NCBI RefSeq assembly: GCF_937616625.2
Contig: NC_065570.1
Span: 7,202,001-7,266,000, forward strand
Direction of reading: 5' to 3'
Length of the DNA: 64,000 nucleotides
From: Mercurialis annua
Lineage: Eukaryota; Streptophyta; Magnoliopsida; Malpighiales; Euphorbiaceae
Shown one piece after another: positions 24,801 to 36,439 of the stretch (positions are counted from its first letter, which is position 1; every line of letters begins with the position of its first letter). The notes below the pieces were generated by a model that saw only the letters and a list, made by a program, of their open reading frames with translations, was not told where the DNA came from and ran no database searches. The position numbers and the translations under genes are program-made.

Positions 24801-25311
24801 CTTTTTCGTCCAATATTTCATTTTAATGATTATTGATAATCATTTTATGGACATTATTTTCTTATCTTAAGAAAATAGAGTAAAACACAACTTCCCTCGG
24901 AATTTTATGGTCAAAAGTCCACTTTAATACTTAAAGTGGCTAATTTGCACTTTAACTCAACTTCTCAATTAACCGTCGTGCTTATCTAAACGATATCCAA
25001 AAATTATGAAACTTTTTCCATAATTTCTTAAAAATATTTCACGAATCTTGACGTGAAAATTATTAGCTCGGGACTTATACTTTATTTTAATTTAATTACT
25101 CTGGCTTCCTTTTAGTCCCGCTAATAATCATTCCGAATAACAAATTTTCGCTTAAAAATTATTATTCTGCGATCCAATTAATATACTTATTTTGACAATA
25201 CTTGTCATTTTGATTCTCATTCCCGATCACCTTATCCCAAATTTCTTAATTTCGGACAAGTGGCACGTCCTAGAATCTGAAAAATATCTTAACAGTTTAC
25301 GGGGTATTACA
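21826..25311 (-). repeat. 5' LTR of the LARD-like element
   Basis: 3486 bp, almost identical to 15717-19202, and next to the primer binding site. The stem-loop array recurs at 22514-22694. Confidence 0.93.
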
Positions 25312-25565
25312 ATAATTTAATTAAGTATTGTGTTTGCTCTAAGTGGCCATATCTTGATTTGTTATTTGTGATATTTATATGTGTTGTCTAGTACTCTCTA
25401 AAATTAGAGTCCGTTTTAATAATTATTTATATTTGTTTAGACTCGTCGACCTCTGCTACTAAGGCGAACCAGGATTAGGTTGCTTGCTAGTTAGCATGGG
25501 GATAGCAAGCAGTGAATTTGTATTTACTATTTACCACTTTATTAAGTAAATTTTTATTATATATA

Positions 25566-25870
25566 GGGTTAATTACATATAAAATGATGACCTTTGCGCC
25601 AAGTTTTAAAAATAACATAACCTTTGAAACGTGTTAATTATAGACACCATCTTTCATTTTATTGGCGATTTTTAATGGCATTTTTGCTGACGTGGCATGA
25701 CACGTGGCAGACCCATCGGCTGTCCAAGTCAGCAAAATTTCATCAAAAAATGTGCCCATAATGAAATTGGAAAAAAAAATGAAAGGTGGTCTCTATAATT
25801 GACACGTTTTAAAGATAATGTTATTTTTGAAACTTGGTGTAAAGATCATGATTTTATATGTAATTAACCC
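25566..25870. mobile_element. Mutator-type MITE with 9-bp target duplication, inside the older LTR
   Basis: Starts GGGTTAATTACATATAAAAT and ends with its inverse; arms continue (ATGATGACCTTTG on one side, CAAAGGTCATCAT-like on the other). A perfect 9-bp duplication TTATATATA flanks it (25557-25565 and 25871-25879). 305 bp, non-coding. Confidence 0.87.
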
Positions 25871-26000
25871 TTATATATATTGTATACGTATATTTCAAAC
25901 AGTTTTATCATTATGACTTCTAGTGGGAACATGCTACCTAATGGGCATCATTAGAACCGCGTGCGCATCGGTATTGATTTGGTTAAGGTACTTTATGAAT

Positions 26001-26129
26001 TGGGATAATTCGGTGTGAGCCTAACTCTCTGGACCCGGTAGAGTAACTCGGTGTAGTTCATCTTTCGGGACTCTGATTATGGATTAAGTGCGGTCGGTGG
26101 TAACTCGGTGTACCTCGACTCTCGGCACC
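26001..26129 (+). repeat. Stem-loop array in the older LTR, related to that of the LARD-like element
   Basis: Three units of the form stem - TAACTCGGTGTA (or TAATTCGGTGTG) - spacer - CTCGG/TCGGG - stem, at about 26002-26036, 26041-26073 and 26096-26129, with stems GGGATAA/GGACCC (weak), GAGT/ACTC and GGTG/CACC. A related unit is at 15570-15607. The loop wording matches the array at 16405-16585 on the opposite strand. Confidence 0.65.
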
Positions 26130-26735
26130 AGTCCTTTTGTAATAAAGTATATAATTAGAATATTGTGCTTTAGGGTTTCAACTATTAATCGTAATGCCCA
26201 TACAAAATATTTTAACTGTTTTAAAGATTTTCGACTTAATAAATATAAATAGTTGTATGAACTCATTTCAGTATATCTGACCCCTTTGTTTTCCCATTTT
26301 CCAGGTTTATAATTTGAGTCAGCTGATCTCAGATTCTTTATTTTCTTCGAAGGTTTTATTTTATTTTAATAAAACTGTCAAACTAATTTTATTGTTAGAC
26401 CGCAGTAATAACTAGATGACTGTTTGTTCTAGTTATTGTCGGATTGGTCCGACTGGTTTTATTATTATTATTATTATTATTTTGGCATGATATTGTTAAC
26501 TCTGATTTTATTAATTATGCCATGTTTGGACTCGGAATTGACCGAGCATTTATTATTTACTGTTGATATTATGAACTGCTAGAATTAGGTTGGAGTTTCG
26601 GTTGTCTCCGAGCAGTGGTTTTCTTGCAGATTTATGTGTTGTATGTTATCAGTAAGGCTAGATATGTGTTTTGATACTACATTACCCATACTCTAGTGTC
26701 GGTCGCGATCTATGAAATTGGATTGTGACACAAAT

Positions 26736-27290
26736 CATATAAGAAATATATTATACTATATAACCTTTTAAATAGAATTGAAACAAAACACATTGTCTAA
26801 TTCACTTTATAAAATAATTGAATTTATTTTTAAATTTTTATTAAACATATTTTAAAAAATTATATAAATATTTTGTTGTTTATCAAATAAGTATAAATAA
26901 ATTACATAAATTTATTTGTATTTAGTCGTACAATTTTGTGAATTTATAGATTTTTTTTGAAAAAAGAAAAGTTTGCAAAGCAAATTGATATTTTAGCTTT
27001 GGCAAAAATAGCTTTTAACTGATGAAAGAAGGTGATAGTTAATTTAATCAAATATCAAGGGTTAAATTATTAATTATTTTAACAATCTTGAGGTAATTGA
27101 TAACTATGAACCAATGCCATGGGGTAAATAATAATTATTTTTTATAACATAAATGGGAGTCAGCAGATAATCATCGAACATTTTAAAAATAAAAAAATAA
27201 AATGAGTTAAAATATCAGATGCATGGTATTCTTTTTCCAAAGTCATAAATTCAGTTTATTTAATTGATATTTTATGTCAAGTTTAATGAG
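26736..27290. other. Intergenic, AT-rich
   Basis: Nothing recognised to the right of the LTR duplication. Confidence 0.5.
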
Positions 27291-27736
27291 CAAAATAAGT
27301 TGTTCTTCATTTCTTTTTTAGTAAATTGTAAATATTTAATTTAGAAAATAAATAATTGTCTGTTGCAGATTGAGACGCGCTATAAATTTCAGCTACCATA
27401 AAATTCTTTAATAAAATTTGAAACGATATACTACTTATATAAGAGTGTTTATCCCACACAACAAATGTATCACATTATTTTTAGAATAAGTCAATAAGCA
27501 TTTGCGATGGAAAGCAAAACAAGTTATTGTTCATTTATTTTTTAGTAAATTGGAAATATTTTATTAGAAAATAAATAATTGTCTGTTGCAGATTGAGACA
27601 CGCGCTATAAATTTCAGCTACCATAAAACTCTTTAATGAAATTTGAAACAATATACTACTTATATAAGAGTGTTTATCCCACACAGCGGATGTATCACGT
27701 CATTTTTACAATAAGTCAATAAGCATTTGCGATAGG
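27291..27736. repeat. Tandem duplication, 224-bp unit
   Basis: Copy 1 is 27291-27514 and copy 2 is 27515-27736. They share long blocks such as AATAATTGTCTGTTGCAGATT and TATATAAGAGTGTTTATCCC with scattered substitutions, so the duplication is not recent. No coding content. Confidence 0.85.
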
Positions 27737-30280
27737 AATTTTTTTATTTATTACTTATTTTTTTTATTATTAAACATTTACACATGACAAACGCCTCACT
27801 AATCTGTTGCATGAATGACGTGGCACAACCATTGGGGTGAAATAAATTTACAACTCAAATGTTACTCCGGACAATAAATGTAAATTTAAAAATCTCTTGT
27901 TATATTTAGATTTGTAAATTTATTTCCATTTAGCTAGATTTATTTTTAGATCTAGTTTTGTGATAGTATTTTATTTTGGCTTACATTAAGTTGTCATATA
28001 GTCTCATTTATTGTAATTTTCTAATTCTATTTTGGGATTAAATCTTAGATTTTTGTAATCGTTTTGTAATCTATAGTTGAAATCTTCTGACAAAAAAAAT
28101 TTCCAAACGTTAATCTATTGTTGAATATTGTGCAAAGTGAAGGGGTGAAACGATCATTTATCCGGAAAATAATTGAGGCAAAACAGAGACACGGGTTTGT
28201 TTTGCGGGGAGCTCGTAGAGCCGGGTCCATGATTCTATAATAGTTACAGTGCGATGGCACATACAGTATTTCTCTCTCTTGTTTCCCACACACGCCAAAA
28301 TGAGCGCGAGTTTCGAGCTACCAAACAGTACTTTACTTTTCTTCTTCTTCTCAGTTTTCTTGACTACAGACCAAAAATAAACAAATGGTAAAATAAAATA
28401 GTTTATTTTATTTTAAAGTTAATTTATTATTTAATAATATATTTTTATGTTTCGTATTCTAAACTATATAAAATATAAATATACAATTTATTAAATAATA
28501 TTAGTTTATTAGAGTAATTTTAATTTAATTTAAATACTTAAAAAATTATATTATAACTATTTTTTTTTAATATTAAAACTATTTATTGTTAGTAATCAAA
28601 AGGTACTTATAATATTATGATTTATTTAAAAATTAATTAATTACACTAGAATTTGAGTCAAGTGCAATTATTTTTATAAAATTAATGTTTAAAATAAATA
28701 AATATAATTATTATAAATTTATAAAAATTGTTTATCCCAAATACAAGTATAAACAGTTCAGTGTGAAGTTGATCTGAGTGGTTTCAGGTAAGATGGTCCT
28801 GGAATATGGTGTTGTGGTGGTACAACAATATTACTTTTGGTTAGTCCACTTTATAAAATTGTTTAAGTTATGACAATGGCATTGCTTTGTTAGACAAATT
28901 TACTTTTATAATGTGAACCATGAAAACGATCTATCTTACCAATATTTTTCTCAAAGGTTACCCCATTTCTACTCTTTTATCCTTATCCTGATTCACATTT
29001 TGTTGCTATTTTTGATTTTGTTCCTTTCTGAATTATTAACAATTTTTTAAAGTTAAAAAAAAAACAATTTTTTAGGACATATTTGGTATTATAAAAAATT
29101 AAAATACAAAACAAAACAAAATTTTATTTAAAAAGTTTTAAAGTATCAAATCAAAAAATAAAATTATATAGTGGGATGATAAAATGACATTGTAATGTAG
29201 TTTGTGTGAGCTTGTGCTTCACGTATTCAGTTGAACATGATCAGCATGGGCACTGTGATTAACAATTTTAAAGTTAATTGTACTCATAGCCATTAAGGAA
29301 CTTCTTTAATTGTTTTAATTCGTATTATCACCTCATTACCCTCAGCCTGTGCTGACTGTGGCATTGTTTTGTCTGGGATGATGATCTGTGTCTCCATTGA
29401 TTGTTGATCTAAATCACAAATATCATTTATTTGGGCTGTATTATAAAAGGTGATAAATGTGTTCTAAACTAGATTAATTGGTTTAATATTAGATTTACTT
29501 CCGATTGGTTAATTTTAATGTCAATATTTGATTAAATATAAATATTAAAGTTATAAATAAAGAATTTCAATCAATAATAATACATTTCAAATAATATTTG
29601 AGCACGAGTAAGATATATTAAATCGAAATAACTCATTTTCAAATTCTTAAACTATACCTGTCTTGTTCATCCGGTTCTTAACTATTTTTTGTGCTAATCT
29701 GATTTTTCAATTTAGTAAAATCATTTTTAAGTCTCTGAGCGATGAAAATGACGTTATTTTGTTATTTTTCTTAAAATACAATTTATTATCTTAAACGGCA
29801 TCGTTTTTATCAACCAAGGATTCGAACCGTAGGAAAGTAAAATGAGTTTGGATAGACATTATTTGTGCATAGCGAGATCATAGGTAGTTTGGTTACAAAT
29901 AGTGAGACAAATAATGGTAATACAAAAACAAAAGAAGTGCATGAAAAATCGTTTTCAGATAAATTAGGGTTAAGGGACAATGATGTTTCAAATCTAAAAA
30001 TGATTGGCTTGCTTTATGTGCTGTCAATCTCTCATTTGTTTGTTATTTTTGTTTATCTACAGCTATTAGGGTCTGTTCCTTTTTGTACATAGATAGATAC
30101 GAGTATAAAGTGCTGTTTGGTTGCAACAAATATGGCATTTTTTCATTTTTCTTGTAGTATTTTTACTATGATATTTATTTTATTTTATTGTCTCATTTTC
30201 AGTTTGCCACTTTGCCTTACACTATTAGATTAGACTTAATTATCAAAAAATTAAATTAGACTAGACTTATTTCCCATAAG
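27737..30280. other. Intergenic, no gene
   Basis: AT-rich. A GC-richer patch at 28180-28320 (GCGGGGAGCTCGTAGAGCC) and a short ORF at 29865-30092 show no family resemblance. No repeat ends seen. Confidence 0.5.
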
Positions 30281-32099
30281 ACACACTACAAGAAAGGGGA
30301 TTTTTAACGACCAGTATATTGCGAGGGGCTACTTTGCCGGTCGTAATTTGGGAATCAATTAGGACCGTGCGACTGGCCGGTCCTCAAATTAAATTTACAC
30401 TTTATTTTGCGACCACTTTTATAATCCTTTCCTAAAAAGAAAATAATTCCCGTCCCAATTGTTAAAAATTAAGCCTAATCACTAACTTAATATTTCCAAA
30501 TGCTTAAAAATAACAAAAAAATCGTATGAATCCTAAACGCTGCAGCCAAACCTAAACAATTGCTATCAACTGAAATCTAAACGCTGTTTCTAAACAATTG
30601 CTATCAACGGAAACCTAAACGATTGCTATCAGCGGAAACCTAAACGATGTAGCTAAACGAATTCGCTGCTGCTATCGACTGAAACCTAAACGATGACGAT
30701 GCTGCTATCGCCTGAAGCCTTAACGTTGTCATCGACTGAAATATCTGCTAGTATGGATTTGCTTTGTTATTTTTTATTGTAATTAAATTCTAACTTCACT
30801 GTGAATTTTTGATTTCTTTTCAACCTAGGGTTTTGATTTTTGATTTCTTCTCAACTGCAGCAAATCCTCATCTCATTTTATTACCTGATTTCTAATTTCA
30901 CTGTGAATTTTTGATTGAATTTTGGGAGAGAATGAGAGTTTGATGCAAATTGTTGATTAATTTCCCTAACATGCTCATTGATTTTCGTTTTACTTTTCTG
31001 TTTGTTATTTTAATATCTGTCATTTTCCACCGCAGACAACACTTCTCATTGTGACTATTCACTTACGTCTTCTGGCTGCAATCATCCTTACAATTTGGTA
31101 AATTACTTTTTTTTTAGATAATGTTTATCCATTTTTTAGTTACTATTTTTCATTTTATTTTTGAAATGTTATGTTGTAATTGTTGGAGATCCAAAATGAG
31201 CTATACGCTTGAATATATAGAGACTATTATGATTAGGTGGAATCAAATTATGATTTATCAAATGAAGTAGTAGTGTTTCCATCATGCTCACTTGTTTCTA
31301 GGACATCTATAGAATAACATTTTCTTTAGTATTTTGGCCATAATATGTTGCTATTTTCTTCTATTAATGGTTATATATCAGTTACTGGATCATTTTCTAT
31401 GATCCAGTGCCTGATATATGCAGCTTATGGAACCTTTGGTTATTTGCACATTATGGAACTTTCAGTGGTAGGGAAGTGTTCGCAGGTTTAATTCTATCTC
31501 GGTATGGTGTTTCTTATCGTTTTTACTTTGCTTCATTTGGTTTCCATTTTACTGTCATTTGAGGTTCACATTTCTTGTTTGACTACAGCTACCATGAGTC
31601 AACTTAATATTTAAATTTGCCTTTAACGTTACTTATGGAACCTTAATGTTATTTATGCTTGATCACTCAATTTGAGTCTACTTGCTTTTGTACTTTCATT
31701 GTTTTAGAAGTTCATATTTTATAATTTTGACTGATGTGAGAAATGACTACTACTATTGCAATTCTGGTAGGATTGACACGTGCTGTAGCTACTGGTAAGA
31801 CTCAAAGCCTTTCTGAAATGAATTTCATGTCAAGTTCTTTTATCATTGTTTTAACCCGATTTGATGACAGCAAAGGAAATTCTAGGATTGATGATTCAGA
31901 CAAATGCAATGGTCATTCTTCTAACTTGATATATATTCAGGGCAGCTAGCAAAGGTCCCAATTTTGGCTTTCTAAGGTCATCTTTTATGCAGTGGAATTG
32001 TTCGTATTGTCGTGTTTATGTTAAATCTTCATAATCATTTATTTCAAAATTTAAGTCTTAGTTTAATTTCTATTTGTTTGATTTTATGTCCCCTTTTAG

Positions 32100-32320
32100 G
32101 TAAACTCTTATGTGAAGGATAATGGAATTAAAGTGAGCTCAAATGTTGTTTTGCTTGCATATGATCACCTTCGCTTGTTTGCAGTCAAAGGAACTGATGC
32201 TGAAAAGACCAACTCTAGCGGGGCTTTCATAGAAAATGGTGCACACTACAAGAAAACTAACAATTCTCATCTCAAAATCCAGCAGCAGAAGCAAGAAGAT
32301 TTCGACCGAAACCTCAGGTA
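32100..32320 (+). pseudogene. Exon-like island inside the CACTA element, possible captured gene piece
   Basis: Preceded by TTTTAG and followed by CAG/GTAGAG, this open stretch includes the residues KVSSNVVLLAYDHLRLF. That string is loosely like the histone-fold segment of plant MHF2/CENP-X (K-I-S-x-N-A-L-x-L-x-x-E-L-L-R-I-F from memory), but the following residues do not continue the family. A 12-bp copy of the element's own end (CACTACAAGAAA) sits at 32244-32255 inside the same frame. Treat the family link as a guess. Confidence 0.25.
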
Positions 32321-33589
32321 GAGTTTTCATTAACTGAATCTTCTCAATTTATGGTTTTGATTTCTTCTCAAATTAGGATTTTGATTTCATAAACTGGAAG
32401 TGTACAAGCAAAACAATTTATGATTTCTTCTCAACTTAGAGTTTTGATTTTTTCTTAAATTAGTACAAACTGATTTTCCTTCATTTTTCTCTGTTTCCAA
32501 TCAGAATTAGCACATTAGAACTCAGAATTTTCTCGAAAAAATTTAGTTTGGATTAGTTTAAACATCAAGAATCCGATAGAAATAGCTAGAACCTCACTTG
32601 GAAGTAGGAACTAAAGATTCTAATTAGCACCTTCTCTTCTCAAATCTGTATAGAAAATAGTTCAAAACTTAGGGAATCAGTTTAAATATCTAGGTCGTTA
32701 CGGTTTTGACATGCTAAAATATAAAAATGTGTAATGCGGCACGAATTCTGTTTGATTTCAGTTTGAAGAATTGCCAAGGCTGTTCTGTTAAACTTAGCTG
32801 TTTTTGACATGTTATATTTTTTATCCTTTTAAGAATCGCCAAGGCTGTTCTGTTAATCAATTCAGATGGATTATCTTCTCCTTTTATGTACTTATGCTTT
32901 GTTCTGTTTTTATTTCCAGGAACGAATTCAGGTCAGAGGAGTTCAAGTTCATTTTATAACTAGACTGATCAGACAAACATCAGCCATAGAATAGGTAATG
33001 TTCTGAGTATTTTAAACAATAAACATGACTTAATGGGTGGATTTATTATTATTATTATTTGTTATTTTTTTTCCTGCTATCTTAATTTAAATATGCTGCC
33101 AAAATAAATTTGAAAACATTAAACTTAAAATTTGAATGTTTACATGTTTACACTGTTAAGTTCATTATGTTCGTTAATATTTTTATATATTTTCTTTTAT
33201 ATGAATCATAATGCTCTACGATCTTACATAAGTGTTTTTTGTTTTAAACATATTTATTTTCATGTTCTGATCTGAACCAATTTTCTTTGATTTCATGTGC
33301 TGATCTGAACCAATTTTCTTTGATTTCATGTGCTGATCTGAACTATGAATAACAATTTGTTTTCATGTGCTAATTTGATGCTTTAAAAGCAGAGAGCTTT
33401 TATTCATAAGTAGTTAAAGTGCATCCATGTGCTAATAGATTAACTATCTAAAATTTGCTATGACATCTGAAAATTATGTTTAAGAATGTAGGTTTTGCTT
33501 GCTATGACTTCTCTATGTGATCTGTATCGTGTAATATCTCTGTATTTTGCTCACAAGGTAAATTCTTAAATTAAATATCATTGTTTTAG

Positions 33590-33761
33590 CTATGAGAAGC
33601 TGTACATGGAGGAGGCAATGCATAAATTTGATGAGCAACTAATAGATGTCAAAGTAGAGGAACTTACAGAAGCGACGACAACTTCTAATCCACAAACGAA
33701 GAAGCCAATCAAGCTAAGTAAAATATCAGCTGAGCAAAATTTGAATGTATTTCTTTTGTAG
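33590..33761 (+). pseudogene. Terminal exon-like island inside the CACTA element, unknown protein
   Basis: After a good acceptor (TTGTTTTAG) comes a 57-codon open frame ending in TAG. It has balanced composition unlike the neighbouring AT-rich DNA: YEKLYMEEAMHKFDEQLIDV, then a Thr/Lys-rich stretch. It may be the last exon of an element-encoded TNPA-like gene or of a captured gene. Not recognised. Confidence 0.3.
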
Positions 33762-34231
33762 ACAATGATAATAGTCCCTTTTTATATGAATATAATCCCT
33801 TTTATGAAAGAAATTCAGATTCAAATTATTACTGCTTATGATTAATGAGATTCAGATTTTTGTTGCATATTTCTGCTTATAATTACATTATGTGGGAGCT
33901 GTTGCTGTTTGTGTATTGAATAGTTATATTTTTTTGCGAAGGGGTTTTGGTCGCAATTGGTATATAGATTGTGGTCGCAATTGCTTTATTGATTAAACTA
34001 CGACCGGATTTTTGGTCGCTATTAATGTTTATTTTAGCGACCGGAAATTTTCCCTTCGCAAATATATTACGACCGGATGCTTTATTACCGTCTCAAATAC
34101 TTTTTACGGCGGAGCCTATTGCGACAACATACGACCGGATTTTTACCGTCCCTATAGACATATTACGACCGTAATTAATGAATTTACGACCACTTTTCCC
34201 TTCGCTAATGAAGCAGTTTCTTGTAGTGACA

Positions 34232-35153
34232 CTCTTCTAACTTATAAAAATGCAAAATCGGAATTTAAATCGGTGAACTCTTAATACACTTGAAGAAACC
34301 TTAGCGACCAATATTAGGCCGCACGGATACTCTTATTATTGATCAAGTGTGAAATATATGATAGGAACACATAAAATACACCTTTCGGCCCCACTTTTAA
34401 TGGAAATCAAGAATAAATTGCATCGGATTCTGAAAGTAAAGAAGGAAAATGGCATTTTAGGGTTTGGAATGAGAAATTTTTTGGGATCTGATTTGTAAAT
34501 GTAATTAGGCATATATGTACTTTGGACCACTAATCATTTTACCCACTTAAACACTCTTTAAGCTTTGTTTTACTAACCAGATTACCATTCAAAATATAGC
34601 TATGTGGGTCTGTTTAATAGGATTAGTAGAGCTTAAATGAACCTATGAGATTATAAATATGTGTTAATTTTCCTATCTTATCTTATTTTAGCATAAAAAA
34701 TTCCTTACATTATTAGCAAGAGCAAATAATATAATAACATTGATTCATCAAACATGCCTGAAAAGTAATTATGTGCCTCTTATGCTAATTAAACTAAATA
34801 ATGCCAAATGTTATACATACATACATCAATACTGATTTTAGTGAAATAAACAATAACCATGATAGACAAATTATAAATAAATTTTAGTTTAAATAGAAGA
34901 TGTGATTTTGTATATTCAGCAAGTTAAAATATTATAATGTCGTTAATTTTTGTTTTTTTATCAAAAAGGCAATTATGTGATATTTCATATTATAATCAAA
35001 ATAAAATGAATCTTACTGCTTTTAAGTAATGCAAATGAATGCAATCCAGAAAAGGTCAGTTTTAAAGCACATCGAATAGGTTACAAAAACATATGAAGAA
35101 GATGAAGAAAGTCTAATGTTAGATTTCTGTAAAAAAAAATAAAGTTTAAAGTT
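34232..35153. other. Intergenic, no gene
   Basis: AT-rich spacer between the CACTA element and the next Mutator-type element. Nothing recognised. Confidence 0.5.
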
Positions 35154-35714
35154 AAATTTTAGGCTAAATACATATTTGTGCCCTCAAACTTTAGTCATGT
35201 AGTCACTTTCATGCTAAGGCTTAGATGACAATCATTTTACACTCATATTTGACAACCTTTTTAGAAATTAATACTTTTTAAATATGAAATTAATTTTTTT
35301 TATAAAAAATTATAATTGACTAATAATACAAAGTTAAAAAAAATTATCATCAATAATTATTTATATTAACTTAATTTTAGAAATATTTTTTAATATATAG
35401 AATTGGTGAAGTGTTTATACATTAAAATTATTTATATGTACTATTAATTTTAAAAAAAATTAAATTTAAATTTAAATTATTTTTATTTTTAAATTATGTT
35501 ATTAAAATTTTATTTTGAAATAATAATTATTATATAATAATTTAAACTCTTGAAGTTGTATTTAAAAAAAAGATCTTAATTAAAATAAATCTAGTTAGTT
35601 TTTAAATAAAAGTTTTAAACTAGTTTATAAAAAAACTAGTTCGATACAATTTCATGATCTAACTAATTTTTTTTTCTGACAGATATGAAGAAATCAATCT
35701 TGTAGGGGAGTTTT

Positions 35715-35795
35715 TTTTTTATAAGGAAAGTCTTTGTGGGAGGAACCGAACCCACGATCTAGCAGATTACTGTCTAACGCTTAAACTTTTCTGTA
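35715..35795 (-). mobile_element. SINE-like tRNA-derived fragment
   Basis: On - it reads GTTAGACAGTAATCTGC, then GATCGTGGGTTCGGTTCCTCCCAC, resembling the B-box half of a tRNA-derived SINE. The A-box half and tail are not clear. It is not a folded tRNA. Confidence 0.35.
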
Positions 35796-35801
35796 GGTAG
35801 G

Positions 35802-36255
35802 GGTGAGCATCGGTCGGTTCGGTTGGAATTTTTTTTATTTTTGGTTTGAAAACTTTCCAAACCGAACCGAACCTTTTTTAGTTTGAAGGCAAAAAAACCA
35901 AACCGCACCGAACCAAAAATTTCAGTTCGATACAGTTCGGTTCGGATAAAACCAAATTTTATTACTTTTTATATTAAAATTAATCCAAATATTAAATAAT
36001 TAGAGTCTAATATCAATTATTAATTTATATATCAATAATAATTAAGATATAAATATAAAAACATATGAATATATGTATATTATTTTTATATATTTTATAT
36101 TAAATTTCGGTTTTTTCGGTTTTTCAATTTTCAAAACATGCAAACCAAACCGAACACCAAACTTTACGTAAAGTAGAAACCGAACCAAACTGTTTTCACC
36201 GAAAAAACGAACCAAATAACAAAATTTGATTCGGTTTGATTATTTGGCCTGGTCC
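35802..36255. mobile_element. hAT-like CGGTTCGGTT-rich remnant
   Basis: Begins TAGGGGTGAGCATCGGTCGG and is full of CCGAACC/GGTTCGG words on both sides, typical of non-autonomous hAT elements with TAGGGGTG ends. The right end is degenerate and I see no 8-bp duplication. Confidence 0.45.
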
Positions 36256-36439
36256 GGTTCTTGCACAGCCCAATTGCAGGAGAGTTTGTACGCACTCTTT
36301 GCTAACTAGCACAAAAAGTGTTTAAATATAATATGGTTATAAACTTCAGATGTTAAATGATTATCGCTGAACTTTGAGTATGTAACTGAATGAAGAGTTA
36401 AAGTTTAGGGGTACAAAAATGCATTTAGCCTAAATTTAA

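Larger units (their letters stand above)
15717..25311 (-). mobile_element. Complete but non-coding LTR retrotransposon (LARD-like), Ty3/gypsy type
   Basis: Two LTRs of exactly 3486 bp (15717-19202 and 21826-25311) bracket a 2.6-kb interior, with target duplication ATAAT (15712-15716 and 25312-25316). By eye I count about 34 substitutions and no net length change between the LTRs, about 1% divergence, so the insertion is recent. The element reads on -: the 5' LTR is the right one, followed at 21821-21810 by the primer site TGGTATCAGAGC, complementary to initiator-tRNA-Met; a polypurine tract (AAGGGGGGGTGAA, 19215-19203) precedes the 3' LTR. The LTR starts TGTAATACCCCG and ends GGGTCGTGACA in its own sense. 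No gag, protease, polymerase or integrase is recognisable, so it is non-autonomous. Confidence 0.93.
12342..26730 (+). mobile_element. Solo LTR of a Ty3/gypsy-type element, interrupted by three later insertions
   Basis: A 5-bp duplication CAAAT flanks the whole block (12337-12341 and 26731-26735). The LTR begins TATAATATCCCG (first TG decayed to TA) and ends GGATTGTGACA, terminal wording resembling Del/Tekay-like chromovirus LTRs. Its own sequence is 12342-13087, 14778-15716, 25317-25565 and 25871-26730 plus one duplication copy at each junction, about 2.8 kb in all. No internal region or second LTR remains, so it is a solo LTR left by unequal recombination. It has a TATA-like CCATAAATAG near 12641, giving + orientation. 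ORFs across it have no family resemblance. Confidence 0.8.
30284..34228. mobile_element. CACTA (En/Spm) transposon, non-autonomous
   Basis: Terminal inverted repeats CACTACAAGAAA (30284) and TTTCTTGTAGTG (ending 34228), flanked by the 3-bp duplication ACA (30281-30283 and 34229-34231), are diagnostic. Sub-terminal regions contain many short direct and inverted copies of ACGACCGG, GCGACC and GGTCGC (30310-30420 and 33935-34200), as expected for transposase binding. At 3945 bp no TNPD-type transposase is visible; the interior is AT-rich with a few exon-like islands. Confidence 0.93.
35163..36430. mobile_element. Mutator-type non-autonomous element carrying a nested insertion
   Basis: The left end GGCTAAATACATATTTGTGCCC matches the inverse of the right end (GGGGTACAAAAATGCATTTAGCC). 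The flanking 9-bp repeats are TAAATTTTA (35154-35162) and TAAATTTAA (36431-36439), one mismatch. The interior has been enlarged by a SINE-like piece and a CGGTTCGGTT-rich element. Confidence 0.75.
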
